Positions 51,717-62,007 of a DNA stretch of 64,000 nucleotides are shown here, in pieces (position 1 is the stretch's first letter; every line of letters begins with the position of its first letter). Location of the stretch: positions 124,001-188,000 of the forward strand of contig NZ_JPRN01000004.1 in NCBI RefSeq assembly GCF_000737715.1, written 5' to 3'. This DNA is from Chryseobacterium sp. JM1. GTDB taxonomy: Bacteria; Bacteroidota; Bacteroidia; Flavobacteriales; Weeksellaceae. A program made the position numbers and the translations under genes. Below the pieces are notes generated by a model. It saw only the letters and a program-made list of their open reading frames with translations. It was not told the DNA's origin and searched no databases.

Positions 51717-54700
51717 TCAATCCCTAAATCTAGGGATAAGGATTTTGATACGGGTCCCGTTTTGTGATTCCAGTTCAAAAATGCCGTTCATTTCCAGGGT
51801 TCTTTTTTTCATATTTCCAATACCGTTTCCTTTTATTTCTGAAAGATCAAATCCAATTCCCTGATCTTTTATCTGAAGAATATGGTGGCTCTCATTCTTT
51901 TTAAGATCAATAGAAACCTGATCAGATTTACTGTATTTCACGACATTATTCAATGCTTCTTTGGTGATGAGAATGATATTTTTCTTAATGCTGAAATCTA
52001 CAATTTCATTATCAATACTTTCGTCAATATTTATTTTATAATCAATATCCGTATTGCCCAGAATTTCGCTGGCTATATTCCTGATCCTGGTGGAAAGTGT
52101 CATCAGAGAATCATTGTTGGGCTTAAGGCTCCAAACGATATCACTCATATTTTCGGAAAGCTTCCGGGACTGATCTTCTATATTCCTGAGAACTTTTTGG
52201 GCATCCTGTATTTTTTGTTTATCAATGAGTTCTCCGGCCACCATGGAATTGATCTGCAGGCTGCTTAATGTGGAACCAATATCATCATGCAGATCGGCAG
52301 TGATTTTATTTCTTTGGGATTCAAGCGCCATTTTTTCTTTAAATTCATTTTTCTGTTTGATGAATTCCCATCGGCTTACCAGCAGAATAAGCGCTCCGGA
52401 AAATAAACTTCCGAGAATTATCCAGAATAAAAACGTCTGATAAAAAACCTTATCAATACTAATCTTTATTAGCTTTTGAGATAAAACTTTCCCTGTAAAT
52501 TTATCTGTAATCCCGAATTCTATTTCATAAATTCCAGGGGCTAAACTATTTAGATTAAGGGGTGTTTTTCTGGACATTTTTTTCCAAACCTGATCAATAT
52601 TTCTTATCCGGTACATCATACTTCTTTGCGAACCATGTTCCAAATCTTTGATCAGTGCCCTGATGGAAATATTGTTTTCATCATATTTGAGGTTGAGTTC
52701 CTTCAAAAAATTAATTCCTTTCGGGCTTACATAGCGTCTGTTATTAATCAGCACCTCATCAATATAAATCTCGGGCCGGTAAAAAGAACTGGGTTTTAAA
52801 GGCGGTTTAAAATAATTAAATCCTTTCACCCCTCCGAAATACAGAACCCCATCTGAAGTTTTGAGAAAACCTCTGTTATTGAAATCCCAGTATTGAATTC
52901 CATCTTCTTTGTCATAATTAGAGATAATGTGTGTCCGGGTATCAATGCTTGAAAGCCCTCTCTGATGGCTGCACCAGAGCTTTCCGAAATCATCCAGCAG
53001 AATTCCATAAATGTAGGTTCCGGCAAGACCGTTATTGCTGTCAAATATTTTTACTTTCCTGAAATCTTTATCCAAAAGATAGACTCCCTGATTGGTTCCT
53101 ACCCAATACTGACTGTTTTTCACATCCTCCTGAATATAAAAACTCTGCACTTTCGGAAGAATTCTCCCAATGACTTTATACCCATTTTTATCATCCCTTT
53201 TGACCAACGTCATATCACTGTTCAGGTAGCTTATCGCCATTCTTTTATCGCTCAGAATATTGATATAAAAAGGATTCTGATCCGGAATGCTTTTTATTTT
53301 TTCAAACTTTCCGGTGATTGTATTTAAAAGATATAAACCTGTAGAAAAAGAAAATACAGACGGTGAATCTTTAAAATTGACCATATGCTGATGCTTGCCC
53401 ATGTCTCCGTTATCAAAGGTGTAGCTGGTTCGGAGTTTTAAATTTTCATCAAAAACAATAATCTTATATTGATGATCACTGGTACTATTCTCAAACATCC
53501 ATATTTCCCGGGTATATGGATTGCTGTAGCTTCTCCCTCTGGAGTTAGTATAATAGCTGCTTCTGTCCGGTGCAAATTTTTTAACAGAAAATTTTTCAGG
53601 GTTAAAAACAGCAGATGAATTAATTAAAATGCTATGATCCGGAAGCTCGGTAAAATCTGAAACTCCACGTTGTCTGAAAGACATCATCAAAGAATCTGTA
53701 GCATCAGTCGTATTTTTAAGCATAGCTCCTCTGAAGTCTATGATGATTTCCCCTTGCCCGTCATCACAGAACCAGAGCCTTCCAATCTGATCGAACCGGA
53801 AGTTAAAAGCCCGTTCAAAATTGGTATGGAAAGGACTTCCTTTTTTAAGCTCCTTATCGAAAATAAAAAGAGTTCTATTACTCATAAAGACAATTTTGTC
53901 TTCATTAACCGTAACCCCTCCGATTCTCTTCAAAGATTTCTGACGCTCATCCATCGTCTGATAATGATTTTTAAGAACAAATAATCCATGGTCCGCAGTT
54001 CCGAGATAAAGGGCATCTTCTTTTTCATCATATGCGGCAGATTGCAGGATCACAGCAGGATCTGTGTTAAACTGATGTAAGGGAAAATTTATTTTTTTAG
54101 AATCCAGGCCATAGGTTACCACATCTTTGGTTCCAATGAAGCATATATTCCGGTGCTTATCCAAAAAAGGCATTCTGAAGTAAAATACATTTCCGTCGTT
54201 ATAATAGATGTGAACGGACTTTAAGGGTTCGATAGGAATCTGGGCTTCCAGAGTAATCTTTTTGGTTGTCACATCAAAACTTACCAACTGATAAGCTTCA
54301 TTAAACAGCCAGATTCTTCCGTCTGCAAAACCAATGGGAATAGCCGTTTTATTTTTGGAAAACTTTTTATAAATATCTACCAAGATAAACTCGTCCAACT
54401 GATAATTATAAATATATAAGCCTCTTGTACTGCCTATATACAAATGCTTCCCGTCTTCTGCAAAACCGTATCCCTGCTGTAATGCGGGGCAATTTTTAAA
54501 AAAATATTTGAGATTGTAAACTTTTACTGAAGATCCGTCATAGCGGTTGAGGGCATCATTGCATGTCAGCCATACAAAACCCTTACGGTCTTCAAACCAG
54601 AAATAATTGGAGCCCTGCGAGAGTCCGTCGTCCTGTGTAATTTTTGTCACAGAATAATTACCCATGTTTTGTGCACCCCATTTTGCCCAGCAAAATAATG

Positions 54701-54734
54701 CAATGACAGCACATAGTTTTAATAGGAATTTCAT
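51717..54734 (-). CDS. Sensor histidine kinase with beta-propeller sensor and Y_Y_Y domain
   Basis: 1005 residues. Signal peptide (MKFLLKLCAVIALFCWAKWG). A large extracytoplasmic beta-propeller (about 25-690; repeats such as DDGLSQGSNYFWFEDRKGFV, LYIGSTRGLYIYNY, YYVGTNQGVYLL), a Y_Y_Y domain (about 700-765), a membrane segment (TFLFWIILGSLFSGALILLV), and a HisKA_3 kinase with phospho-His816 (ITADLHDDIGSTLSSLQ) and a HATPase (IGNMKKRTLEMNG). This design senses a polysaccharide or peptide signal in other Bacteroidota; the ligand here is unknown. The LuxR regulator follows. Confidence 0.92.
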   Translation of the reverse strand: MKFLLKLCAVIALFCWAKWGAQNMGNYSVTKITQDDGLSQGSNYFWFEDRKGFVWLTCNDALNRYDGSSVKVYNLKYFFKNCPALQQGYGFAEDGKHLYIGSTRGLYIYNYQLDEFILVDIYKKFSKNKTAIPIGFADGRIWLFNEAYQLVSFDVTTKKITLEAQIPIEPLKSVHIYYNDGNVFYFRMPFLDKHRNICFIGTKDVVTYGLDSKKINFPLHQFNTDPAVILQSAAYDEKEDALYLGTADHGLFVLKNHYQTMDERQKSLKRIGGVTVNEDKIVFMSNRTLFIFDKELKKGSPFHTNFERAFNFRFDQIGRLWFCDDGQGEIIIDFRGAMLKNTTDATDSLMMSFRQRGVSDFTELPDHSILINSSAVFNPEKFSVKKFAPDRSSYYTNSRGRSYSNPYTREIWMFENSTSDHQYKIIVFDENLKLRTSYTFDNGDMGKHQHMVNFKDSPSVFSFSTGLYLLNTITGKFEKIKSIPDQNPFYINILSDKRMAISYLNSDMTLVKRDDKNGYKVIGRILPKVQSFYIQEDVKNSQYWVGTNQGVYLLDKDFRKVKIFDSNNGLAGTYIYGILLDDFGKLWCSHQRGLSSIDTRTHIISNYDKEDGIQYWDFNNRGFLKTSDGVLYFGGVKGFNYFKPPLKPSSFYRPEIYIDEVLINNRRYVSPKGINFLKELNLKYDENNISIRALIKDLEHGSQRSMMYRIRNIDQVWKKMSRKTPLNLNSLAPGIYEIEFGITDKFTGKVLSQKLIKISIDKVFYQTFLFWIILGSLFSGALILLVSRWEFIKQKNEFKEKMALESQRNKITADLHDDIGSTLSSLQINSMVAGELIDKQKIQDAQKVLRNIEDQSRKLSENMSDIVWSLKPNNDSLMTLSTRIRNIASEILGNTDIDYKINIDESIDNEIVDFSIKKNIILITKEALNNVVKYSKSDQVSIDLKKNESHHILQIKDQGIGFDLSEIKGNGIGNMKKRTLEMNGIFELESQNGTRIKILIPRFRD
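51721..51736. promoter_or_regulatory. Palindrome at the 3' end of the sensor gene
   Basis: TCCCTAAATCTAGGGA overlaps the last codons of the sensor kinase, 55 bp upstream of the regulator start. It is 14/16 identical to the palindrome at 50994-51009. It may be an operator, or coincidence. Confidence 0.4.
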
Positions 54735-54925
54735 GATTTGTAGTTTAAATAAAGTTAGTCTTTTTTTAATTATTTAAGGAAATTCTTCTTTGAATGTAAC
54801 ATTTAACTTTCCTCAATTGTCTAATTATGTAGAAAGTCAAAAGAAGTTGAATTTTTAATTTAAAATTTTATACACTGATAATCAATTAGTTAAATTTAAT
54901 TTAAAAACATTTTAAGTACTTTGTA

Positions 54926-54957
54926 TTGCATGATACTGTTTTTATTATATATCTTTG
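54926..54957 (+). promoter_or_regulatory. Promoter of the tandem beta-barrel genes
   Basis: TTG (54926-54928), 21 nt, TATCTTTG (54950-54957), exact TAnnTTTG, leaving a 53-nt leader before the ATG at 55011. Confidence 0.7.
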
Positions 54958-55010
54958 TAATGTTAAATAATCATCCATACAAGCTATTAAACAACTAAAA
55001 CAATATAATT

Positions 55011-57242
55011 ATGAAAACTCAGATTCTAGTTGCCGCCTTATTTTTCAGCGGACTCGCAGCTGCCCAACAAGCAAAAGACACTCTGAAAGTAAAAAATATT
55101 GAAGCAGTCAATATCAAGAAACAGGTTTTCAAAAAACAAAGTGACCGTTTCATTTATGATGTAGCTTCTTCCCCGATTGCAAAGGGAACGAATACATTCA
55201 ATCTTTTGAAGCAAACTCCAATGATTTCCAGCATCGACGGAAAATCTCTGAAGATCATGGGAAAATCTGATGTAGTGATCTATATCAACAACAAAAAATC
55301 CAATATGGATGCTGAAGCATTGATCGAAATGCTGAAAGGAACTCCATCAGAAGATATCCAGAAAATTGAGGTGATCACAACACCGGGAAGTGAATTCCAG
55401 GTAGAATCCAATGAAGGGGTCATCAATATTGTGATGAAAAAGAAGAAAAATGACGGCTATAACGGAACTTTGAAAATGAATAATGAGCAGGCTTACTACA
55501 ACAATCCTTCTGCCGGAGCTTCATTTAATTTCAAAAAAAACAAATGGTCTGTGAATTCTAACTTCAATACGGGAAGCTGGACAGACAGAGAAAGATATAC
55601 ATTATCCAACGGAGATTCCACTTTCAGAAATGAGTCTTCAGGATTCAATTCTGATCCTAATAAAAATGTGGGCGGAAGTGTGAATATTGATTATGAACTT
55701 AATAAAAATCACAGTTTAGGATTTACCTACAACATGAGATATAATAAAAGTTTTAACTCTATTCTTGATATAACAAACTGGGAAAACGGAGCGCTTATCA
55801 ACAGAACTGTAAACAATGAAAACGCGCAGACAAGAAATCACTCTTTCAATTTAAATTACGAAATAAAAACAGATTCTATCGGAAGCAAACTTACCTCTAA
55901 CGTTTCTTATTTATGGTTCAACAGGGATAAAATGAGTACCAACGAAAGTTTTCCTTTAAATACTGATCCTGATAATAAATACAGCGCATTACAACAGTCA
56001 GTTCCCCAGATCATTAATAACTATGCCGCAAATATCGACTATCTGAAAAAAACGGCTAAAGGAAGCACATGGTTGATGGGAGTAAGCTATAACCACACGA
56101 ATACAGATAATGATACGAAACAGGACAAAATCATTAACAATGCAATCATCAATGACGCCAATCAGACCAATCACTTCATTTATAAAGAAAGAATCCTGGG
56201 TGCTTACATTACGTATGAAAGAAAACTAAGCGATAAATTTTCAGGGAAAATAGGAAGCCGTTATGAGATCACAAGAAGCAGCGGCGAAATTCTTGGAAAG
56301 ACAAGTTTTGACAGAAACTACAATAACCTGTTACCTTATCTTAACTTAAACTACGCCATCAGCTCTGATCATAATCTTACGTACAGTTTCTCCAGCAGAA
56401 TCAGAAGACCTAGATTTTGGGAGCTGAATCCGTCAAGAACTTATTTCACGCCTAATAATTATACGCAGAACAATCCATTCGTACTGGCTTCTAAGTTTTA
56501 CAATCAGGAAATCAGTTATATGTACAAAAATGCATTTTTTGCCAATGTAAGTTTCAATTATGTAAAAGATGCATCGAACCAAATACCACTTCAGGGAAGT
56601 GTAACAGGACCGGAAAATGATGAAAACGGAAATCCGGTAATGGTTACCAAGAAGTTTTTAAGATATATCCGAACCAACTATGGCGACAACAAACAGTTTG
56701 GACTAACCTTAGGGATGAACAAATCATGGTTCAAAGAAATCTGGACAACCAATTATTCTGTGAATTTAGGATACAATATATATAAAGGGGCAGTAACGGC
56801 AGATCCAACCTCAGTACCTGTTGAAGGTCAAACAGAAGTTGTTGAACCATACATAATCAATTTCAAAAACTTCAATGTTTCAGGGAATATCAATAACAAT
56901 ATCCGTCTTTCTTCCAATAAAGACTGGTTCCTGGGAGTGAATTACTATTACGGCAGTAAAGTGAAAATTGAAAGCGGAACATTGGGCGTAAGACAGAGCT
57001 TTGATGTGAGCTTAAAGAAAATCATGGGCAACTGGACCTTTGTAGCAGAAGTGTATGATCTCTTTAACCAAAATTACAACAGCATTCAAGGGATACAGCC
57101 TAACGGAAGTTACAATAATGTTGTCAATTTCGAATATTCAAGACTTCTGAACATCGGTGTAACCTACAATTTCGGAAATCAGAAACTGAAAAAAGCAAGA
57201 GAAATAAAATCTGCCAACGACGCTATAAAATCAAGGACTTAA
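55011..57242 (+). CDS. Outer-membrane beta-barrel family protein (TonB-receptor-like), copy 1
   Basis: 743 residues. Signal peptide MKTQILVAALFFSGLAAAQ. A plug-like N-domain (VFKKQSDRFIYDVASSPIAK; NLLKQTPMISSIDGKSLKIM; IVMKKKKNDGYNGTLKMNN) followed by a large beta-barrel of the OMP_b-brl_3 type (SFNFKKNKWSVNSNFNTGSW and many Asn/Tyr-rich strands; SFSSRIRRPRFWELNPSRTY). It lacks a TonB box that I can identify. These proteins import peptides, glycans or metal complexes in Bacteroidota; the substrate is unknown. It is followed 67 bp later by a paralog. Confidence 0.85.
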   Translation: MKTQILVAALFFSGLAAAQQAKDTLKVKNIEAVNIKKQVFKKQSDRFIYDVASSPIAKGTNTFNLLKQTPMISSIDGKSLKIMGKSDVVIYINNKKSNMDAEALIEMLKGTPSEDIQKIEVITTPGSEFQVESNEGVINIVMKKKKNDGYNGTLKMNNEQAYYNNPSAGASFNFKKNKWSVNSNFNTGSWTDRERYTLSNGDSTFRNESSGFNSDPNKNVGGSVNIDYELNKNHSLGFTYNMRYNKSFNSILDITNWENGALINRTVNNENAQTRNHSFNLNYEIKTDSIGSKLTSNVSYLWFNRDKMSTNESFPLNTDPDNKYSALQQSVPQIINNYAANIDYLKKTAKGSTWLMGVSYNHTNTDNDTKQDKIINNAIINDANQTNHFIYKERILGAYITYERKLSDKFSGKIGSRYEITRSSGEILGKTSFDRNYNNLLPYLNLNYAISSDHNLTYSFSSRIRRPRFWELNPSRTYFTPNNYTQNNPFVLASKFYNQEISYMYKNAFFANVSFNYVKDASNQIPLQGSVTGPENDENGNPVMVTKKFLRYIRTNYGDNKQFGLTLGMNKSWFKEIWTTNYSVNLGYNIYKGAVTADPTSVPVEGQTEVVEPYIINFKNFNVSGNINNNIRLSSNKDWFLGVNYYYGSKVKIESGTLGVRQSFDVSLKKIMGNWTFVAEVYDLFNQNYNSIQGIQPNGSYNNVVNFEYSRLLNIGVTYNFGNQKLKKAREIKSANDAIKSRT

Positions 57243-57309
57243 GTCTACCACAAAAAATAAACAACCACAAACCACACCCGTTCCACAACGGTACTTAAAT
57301 AAGATAATC

Positions 57310-59565
57310 ATGAAAAAGATCATTATACTGGCAGCAGCTATCTCAGGAAGCGTAGTTTTTGCACAGGAAAAGAAATCCGATACGGTAAAAGCAAAAGCTA
57401 TAGAAGGAATCACATTGACGAAGCAGGTTTTTAAAAAACAAAGTGACCGTTTTGTGTATGATGTTGCCGCTTCACCGGTGGCCAAAGGAAATACCACCTT
57501 TGACCTGTTGAAGCAGACTCCCCTACTTTCTTCAACGGATGATAAAACGCTGAAGATTGCAGGAAAAAATAACGCTCTCATCTATATCAACGGAAGAAAA
57601 ACCAATATGGATGCAGAATCTCTGGTGCAGCTCCTGAAAAGCACACCGGCGGAAAACATTCAGAAAATTGAAGTGATTACCGTTCCGGGCAGTGAATATC
57701 AGGTAGAATCTTCAGATGGCATCATCAATATCGTGATGAAGAAAAAACTGAGCGACGGTCTGAACGGAAACATGAGAATGAGTAATATGCAGAATAAATT
57801 CAATGGTTCCAGCGCTTCACTTTCTCTGAACTACAGAAAGGATAAACTGGGAATCAGCGGAAACATTTTTACGGGAGAAAATATTCAGGCTCAATCGTAT
57901 GTTTTAAAAAACGGAACTAAATTAATCTCCAATGAATCCGTTGGTGACATCAATGATCCGAATAAAAATCTTGGAGGATATTTAAACTTCGATTACCAGC
58001 TAACGGATAACAGTAATTTAGCGCTTACCTGGAACTCATGGTATAATAAAAGTAATGACTCAACGGTAGATCTACTGAATACATTAAGGAATTACGATAC
58101 TGACGGAAATTTAAAATCAACTGAACAAAATAAGTCTCAAAATAGAGAAGATGCCCATTATTACAACAATTCCCTGAACTTAAACTATGAATTAAAAACA
58201 GACTCTCTTGGAAGTAAATTGAATGTGAATGCAGCTTACCTGAACTACAGAAGATTTCAGTTTTCTGATAACAGGACTTTAGTTCCGGGAACTTTAAATG
58301 ACTTTTCATTATTACGTCAAAAAATTACCCAGGACATTCCTCAGGTCATCAATAACTTTTCAGTGACAGTAGATTATATTCAGAAGTTTAAAAATGATTT
58401 TACCGTTTCTCTGGGCGGAAACTTTAATAAAACGAAAACAGATAACGACACCAAAAATTACAACTATTCCTACAATGGAAACGGAGATCTTATCGCCACA
58501 AAACCAGATTTCAATCACTTTATCTATGATGAAAGTATTTATGGGGTGTATTTAACCCTTGAAAAGAAATTTTCCGATAAGCTTTCAGGAAAAGTAGGTG
58601 CAAGATATGAAATCACCAAAAGCTTAGGAACATCCGACAATCCTCAGAATACGGAAGCACCATACCAGGAGATTGAAAGAAATTACAATAACTTCCTGCC
58701 TTATTTAAGCTTCAATTATACCATTAACGATAAGAATAATATTTCATATGCCTTTTCAAGCAGAATGCGCAGACCGAGCTTCTGGGAATTAAATCCGGTA
58801 AAGAATATTCTTACCCAAGATAATTATACTCAGAACAATCCATTTGTAAAGTCATCCTCTACCTATAATCAGGAGTTAACGTATATGTTTAAAAGTTCAT
58901 ACTTTTTGATCTTAAACCACTCGTATTTCAAGGACATCATCACTCAGGTTCCTTTGCAGAGAGAGATTGTAAGAGATGGTGTTGCGTACAGACAGTTAGC
59001 GTATATCAGAACCAACTTCGGCGACAAGCAGGAAATGTCTGCCATGATCGGAATGCAGAAAACATTTTTCAAGCAGTATCTGACAACGAACTTTAATATC
59101 GGTGTTCAGCATAATATCAATAACGGAACATTGAATACGGATCCAACGACAGGACAAGTTTTTGACACCTATATCAATAAAACCAAATCTACCAGTATGG
59201 TGATTCAGTCGAACAACACGATCCGTCTGGATAAAAAGAAAACCTGGTTTCTGGGAGTCAACTACTTCTATGTAGACAAACAGCAGATCGAACTGGGAAT
59301 GTTGAAAAACCTGATGAGTTTAGATTTAAGCATCAAGAAAAACTGGAATGACTGGACATTTTCACTTAACGTAACAGACGTTTTGAGAACCAATGTTGTG
59401 GAAATTGAAGATTATCAGTCATCAGGAAACTACAATTATGTTAGAAACGATCAGTTCAGACGTGGAATGACGTTTAGTATTGTGTACAACTTCGGAAATC
59501 AGAAGGTGAAAAAAGTAAGAGACATCGAAGGGGCATCAGATGCCATTAAAAGCAGAACAAGATAA
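57310..59565 (+). CDS. Outer-membrane beta-barrel family protein, copy 2
   Basis: 751 residues, a paralog of 55011-57242. Signal peptide KKIIILAAAISGSVVFAQEK. The plug regions are almost the same (KKQSDRFVYDVAASPVAKGN; IQKIEVITVPGSEYQVES) and the barrel is clearly related (SYAFSSRMRRPSFWELNPVK), while loops differ. Both end in (K/R)xIKSAND or xEGASDAIKSRT. Such pairs arise by gene duplication and may take different substrates. The pair shares the promoter at 54926-54957 and the terminator at 59603-59625. Divergent from the sensor kinase. Confidence 0.85.
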   Translation: MKKIIILAAAISGSVVFAQEKKSDTVKAKAIEGITLTKQVFKKQSDRFVYDVAASPVAKGNTTFDLLKQTPLLSSTDDKTLKIAGKNNALIYINGRKTNMDAESLVQLLKSTPAENIQKIEVITVPGSEYQVESSDGIINIVMKKKLSDGLNGNMRMSNMQNKFNGSSASLSLNYRKDKLGISGNIFTGENIQAQSYVLKNGTKLISNESVGDINDPNKNLGGYLNFDYQLTDNSNLALTWNSWYNKSNDSTVDLLNTLRNYDTDGNLKSTEQNKSQNREDAHYYNNSLNLNYELKTDSLGSKLNVNAAYLNYRRFQFSDNRTLVPGTLNDFSLLRQKITQDIPQVINNFSVTVDYIQKFKNDFTVSLGGNFNKTKTDNDTKNYNYSYNGNGDLIATKPDFNHFIYDESIYGVYLTLEKKFSDKLSGKVGARYEITKSLGTSDNPQNTEAPYQEIERNYNNFLPYLSFNYTINDKNNISYAFSSRMRRPSFWELNPVKNILTQDNYTQNNPFVKSSSTYNQELTYMFKSSYFLILNHSYFKDIITQVPLQREIVRDGVAYRQLAYIRTNFGDKQEMSAMIGMQKTFFKQYLTTNFNIGVQHNINNGTLNTDPTTGQVFDTYINKTKSTSMVIQSNNTIRLDKKKTWFLGVNYFYVDKQQIELGMLKNLMSLDLSIKKNWNDWTFSLNVTDVLRTNVVEIEDYQSSGNYNYVRNDQFRRGMTFSIVYNFGNQKVKKVRDIEGASDAIKSRTR

Positions 59566-59602
59566 GAGACTATCTTTCTTCATATTAACTATTTTTGTGG
59601 TA

Positions 59603-59625
59603 ACCCGCCGGTATTTCCGGCGGGT
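59603..59625 (+). terminator. Terminator after the tandem barrels
   Basis: ACCCGCCGG / CCGGCGGGT with a 5-nt loop, then TTTTATT. It is 37 bp after the stop; also 29 bp before the stop of the convergent TonB receptor. Confidence 0.9.
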
Positions 59626-59653
59626 TTTTATTGATGATTAATCAAATATATAG

Positions 59654-61987
59654 TTAAAATTTATAAGCAATGCTTCCCAGAACCTGTGTCGGATTTTGTG
59701 GGGTTAATCTTACAGACCAGGTCTTTTCATTCGTTAAATTATTCACTTTAATTCCTGCTCTGAAGTTTTTGTGATCATAAAATAAAGTAGCATCCAAAGT
59801 TGTGTATGCAGGAATAATCACTTTTGCCGTCGTCGTATTGGTTTGGAAAGAATGATTTCCTTTATTTCCCCCGAAACCGATTCCCAAACCTTTCAGCTGT
59901 CCGCCCGTCATCTGATAACTCATCCAAAGATTATATAAATTGGAAGGCCCTGAAAGTGCAGGACGCAACCCATCTATCTTTGCATCAGCTTTCGTCATTT
60001 TGCTGTCGTTGTAAGCATATCCTGCGATGATATTAAACCCTTTTACAGGATTCGCTGTGAATTCCACTTCGAAACCTTTGCTTCTCTGACCTCCGTCCTG
60101 AACAGAAAACAAAGGATTCACAGGATCCTGACGTACCATATTCTTAACATCAATATCATAATAACTGATGGTTCCTACTAATCTGTGTCCGAACAAATCT
60201 CCTTTCACTCCAAATTCCTTTTGATTGGCTTGTTCAGGTTTAAATGTATTTCCGGAAATATCAGATCCGCCTTTGTTCGTAAATCCGTTCATATAATTTC
60301 CAAAAACCGAAACTTTATCCTTCACCACTTCATACACCAATCCGAATTTTGGAGAAAAATTCGTCTGCCAGTAATCTCCGGTCGTGATATTCTGAGCAAT
60401 ATTGGTCACACCCATATTCTGATAACGGTCTGCTCTTAAGCTTACCATCGCCAGAAAACGGTCTGTAATATTGAAAACATCTGATACATAAACGGCATAG
60501 CTGTTATCTCCGTTCTTTTCAATTCTTGGAGTTCCTGATGCAGCAAGGTTATTGATGGCATCCTGATTAACAGCATAAGGCGCAGTTCCTGTAAAGTCGA
60601 AAGGAGCCCCGTTTACCGTTACTCTGTCAAAACTGTTGGCATTGTTGTAATAATCCAAACCAACGATCATTCTGTTTCGGTGTCCTAAAATCTGAAAATC
60701 TCCGATAAAGTTCTGCTGGATATTGGTGGCGATGAAATTGGTATTTCCTTTCATCACCTGTAATCTTGCCATGGTATCTGACGTTCCATTGATAGCGGTA
60801 ATATAGCCATCGATGGTAGATTTTGCACGGGATACAAGCGTCTGGGAAGTCCAGCTGTCAGAGATTTTATAGTTCATCTGGGCAAAAATGTTCATCATTT
60901 CTGTTTCATAAGGAATGCCGTTGCTTCCGAAGAGTCTGTTGTATGGGAATCCCATGTCTGCGATGGATTGTACTTTATTACTTCCTAGGAAAGGATTGAA
61001 TCTTACAACAGATGTTGCTTTTTCATGACCGTATTCAATATCGAATAAAAGAGAAAGTCTGTCATTGATCTGATACGAAATAGAGGGAGCAATAGAAATC
61101 GCGTTGCTGAAACCCAGATCCTGGAAACTCTTTTGAAAAGTAGCCGCCCCGTTTAATCTGAAAAGAACTGTTTTGTCCTTATTCACGGCTGTGTTTACGT
61201 CCGCTGTAAATCTGTTATAATTCCAACTTCCGGCCGTGAAAGATACTTCCCCTCCAAAACCGTTGAACGGTTTCTTTGTCACCCTGTTAAATAACCCTCC
61301 GTACGTAGAAAGATTAGAACCGAATAATGTGGCAGAAGGTCCCTTGATCGCTTCAATTTTTTCAAGATTGGCAGGATCGATGGTTGTATACGCAAAACCT
61401 GAAATTCCGTTTCTCACCATAGGCTCCGTAGTAAATCCGCGGGAAAGAAACGTCACACGTCCCTGATTGGCCAACATTGGAATACCTGCACCGGGAATGT
61501 TTTTGGAAATACTTCCCAGATTCACGGCAATCTGCTCCTGGATAAGTTCTTTAGGAACACTGATGTAAACCTGTGGAGTTTCCATATTTTTTAATGGAAG
61601 CTTCGATACATACGGGCTTTCCTTTTTAGAAAACTTGTTGGTTACGGTAGACAATGTAATTTCCTGTATGGCGGAGATATTTTCTTTTTCGAGCTGATAG
61701 TTGACTACAGCAGGTTCATTTTGTACCACCTTCACTTCAATGGTTTTTTCTGCTGAACCGATCACCTGGATTTTAATGTGATAATCACCGTCGGTAAGAT
61801 GTTCAAAGCTGAATTTCCCGTCCTGATCGGTAAGCGTGTGCTTGTTGATTTCCACCAGTTCCACGGTTGCTTCACGGAGCACTTCTCCGTTGTGCTGTTT
61901 CAGAACCCCGGATATATTCCCTGAGTTCTGGGCAAGTGCCCATCCTAAACCTCCGAAAAGGAAGACTGCAGTAGCTATACATTTCAT
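59654..61987 (-). CDS. TonB-dependent siderophore receptor
   Basis: 777 residues. Signal peptide KCIATAVFLFGGLGWALAQN, a carboxypeptidase-regulatory-like domain (GNISGVLKQHNGEVLREATV; HTLTDQDGKFSFEHLTDGDY), then a plug (NMETPQVYISVPKELIQEQ; LEKIEAIKGPSATLFGSNLS) and a 22-strand barrel ending IAYKF. The plug pattern is that of FhuA/FoxA-like ferric-siderophore receptors. It has a good -7 box and a dyad over its promoter, as expected for iron control. It needs TonB-ExbBD from elsewhere. It is convergent with the tandem barrels. Confidence 0.9.
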   Translation of the reverse strand: MKCIATAVFLFGGLGWALAQNSGNISGVLKQHNGEVLREATVELVEINKHTLTDQDGKFSFEHLTDGDYHIKIQVIGSAEKTIEVKVVQNEPAVVNYQLEKENISAIQEITLSTVTNKFSKKESPYVSKLPLKNMETPQVYISVPKELIQEQIAVNLGSISKNIPGAGIPMLANQGRVTFLSRGFTTEPMVRNGISGFAYTTIDPANLEKIEAIKGPSATLFGSNLSTYGGLFNRVTKKPFNGFGGEVSFTAGSWNYNRFTADVNTAVNKDKTVLFRLNGAATFQKSFQDLGFSNAISIAPSISYQINDRLSLLFDIEYGHEKATSVVRFNPFLGSNKVQSIADMGFPYNRLFGSNGIPYETEMMNIFAQMNYKISDSWTSQTLVSRAKSTIDGYITAINGTSDTMARLQVMKGNTNFIATNIQQNFIGDFQILGHRNRMIVGLDYYNNANSFDRVTVNGAPFDFTGTAPYAVNQDAINNLAASGTPRIEKNGDNSYAVYVSDVFNITDRFLAMVSLRADRYQNMGVTNIAQNITTGDYWQTNFSPKFGLVYEVVKDKVSVFGNYMNGFTNKGGSDISGNTFKPEQANQKEFGVKGDLFGHRLVGTISYYDIDVKNMVRQDPVNPLFSVQDGGQRSKGFEVEFTANPVKGFNIIAGYAYNDSKMTKADAKIDGLRPALSGPSNLYNLWMSYQMTGGQLKGLGIGFGGNKGNHSFQTNTTTAKVIIPAYTTLDATLFYDHKNFRAGIKVNNLTNEKTWSVRLTPQNPTQVLGSIAYKF

Positions 61988-62007
61988 TCAGTAAATTTTT
62001 TCAGATG

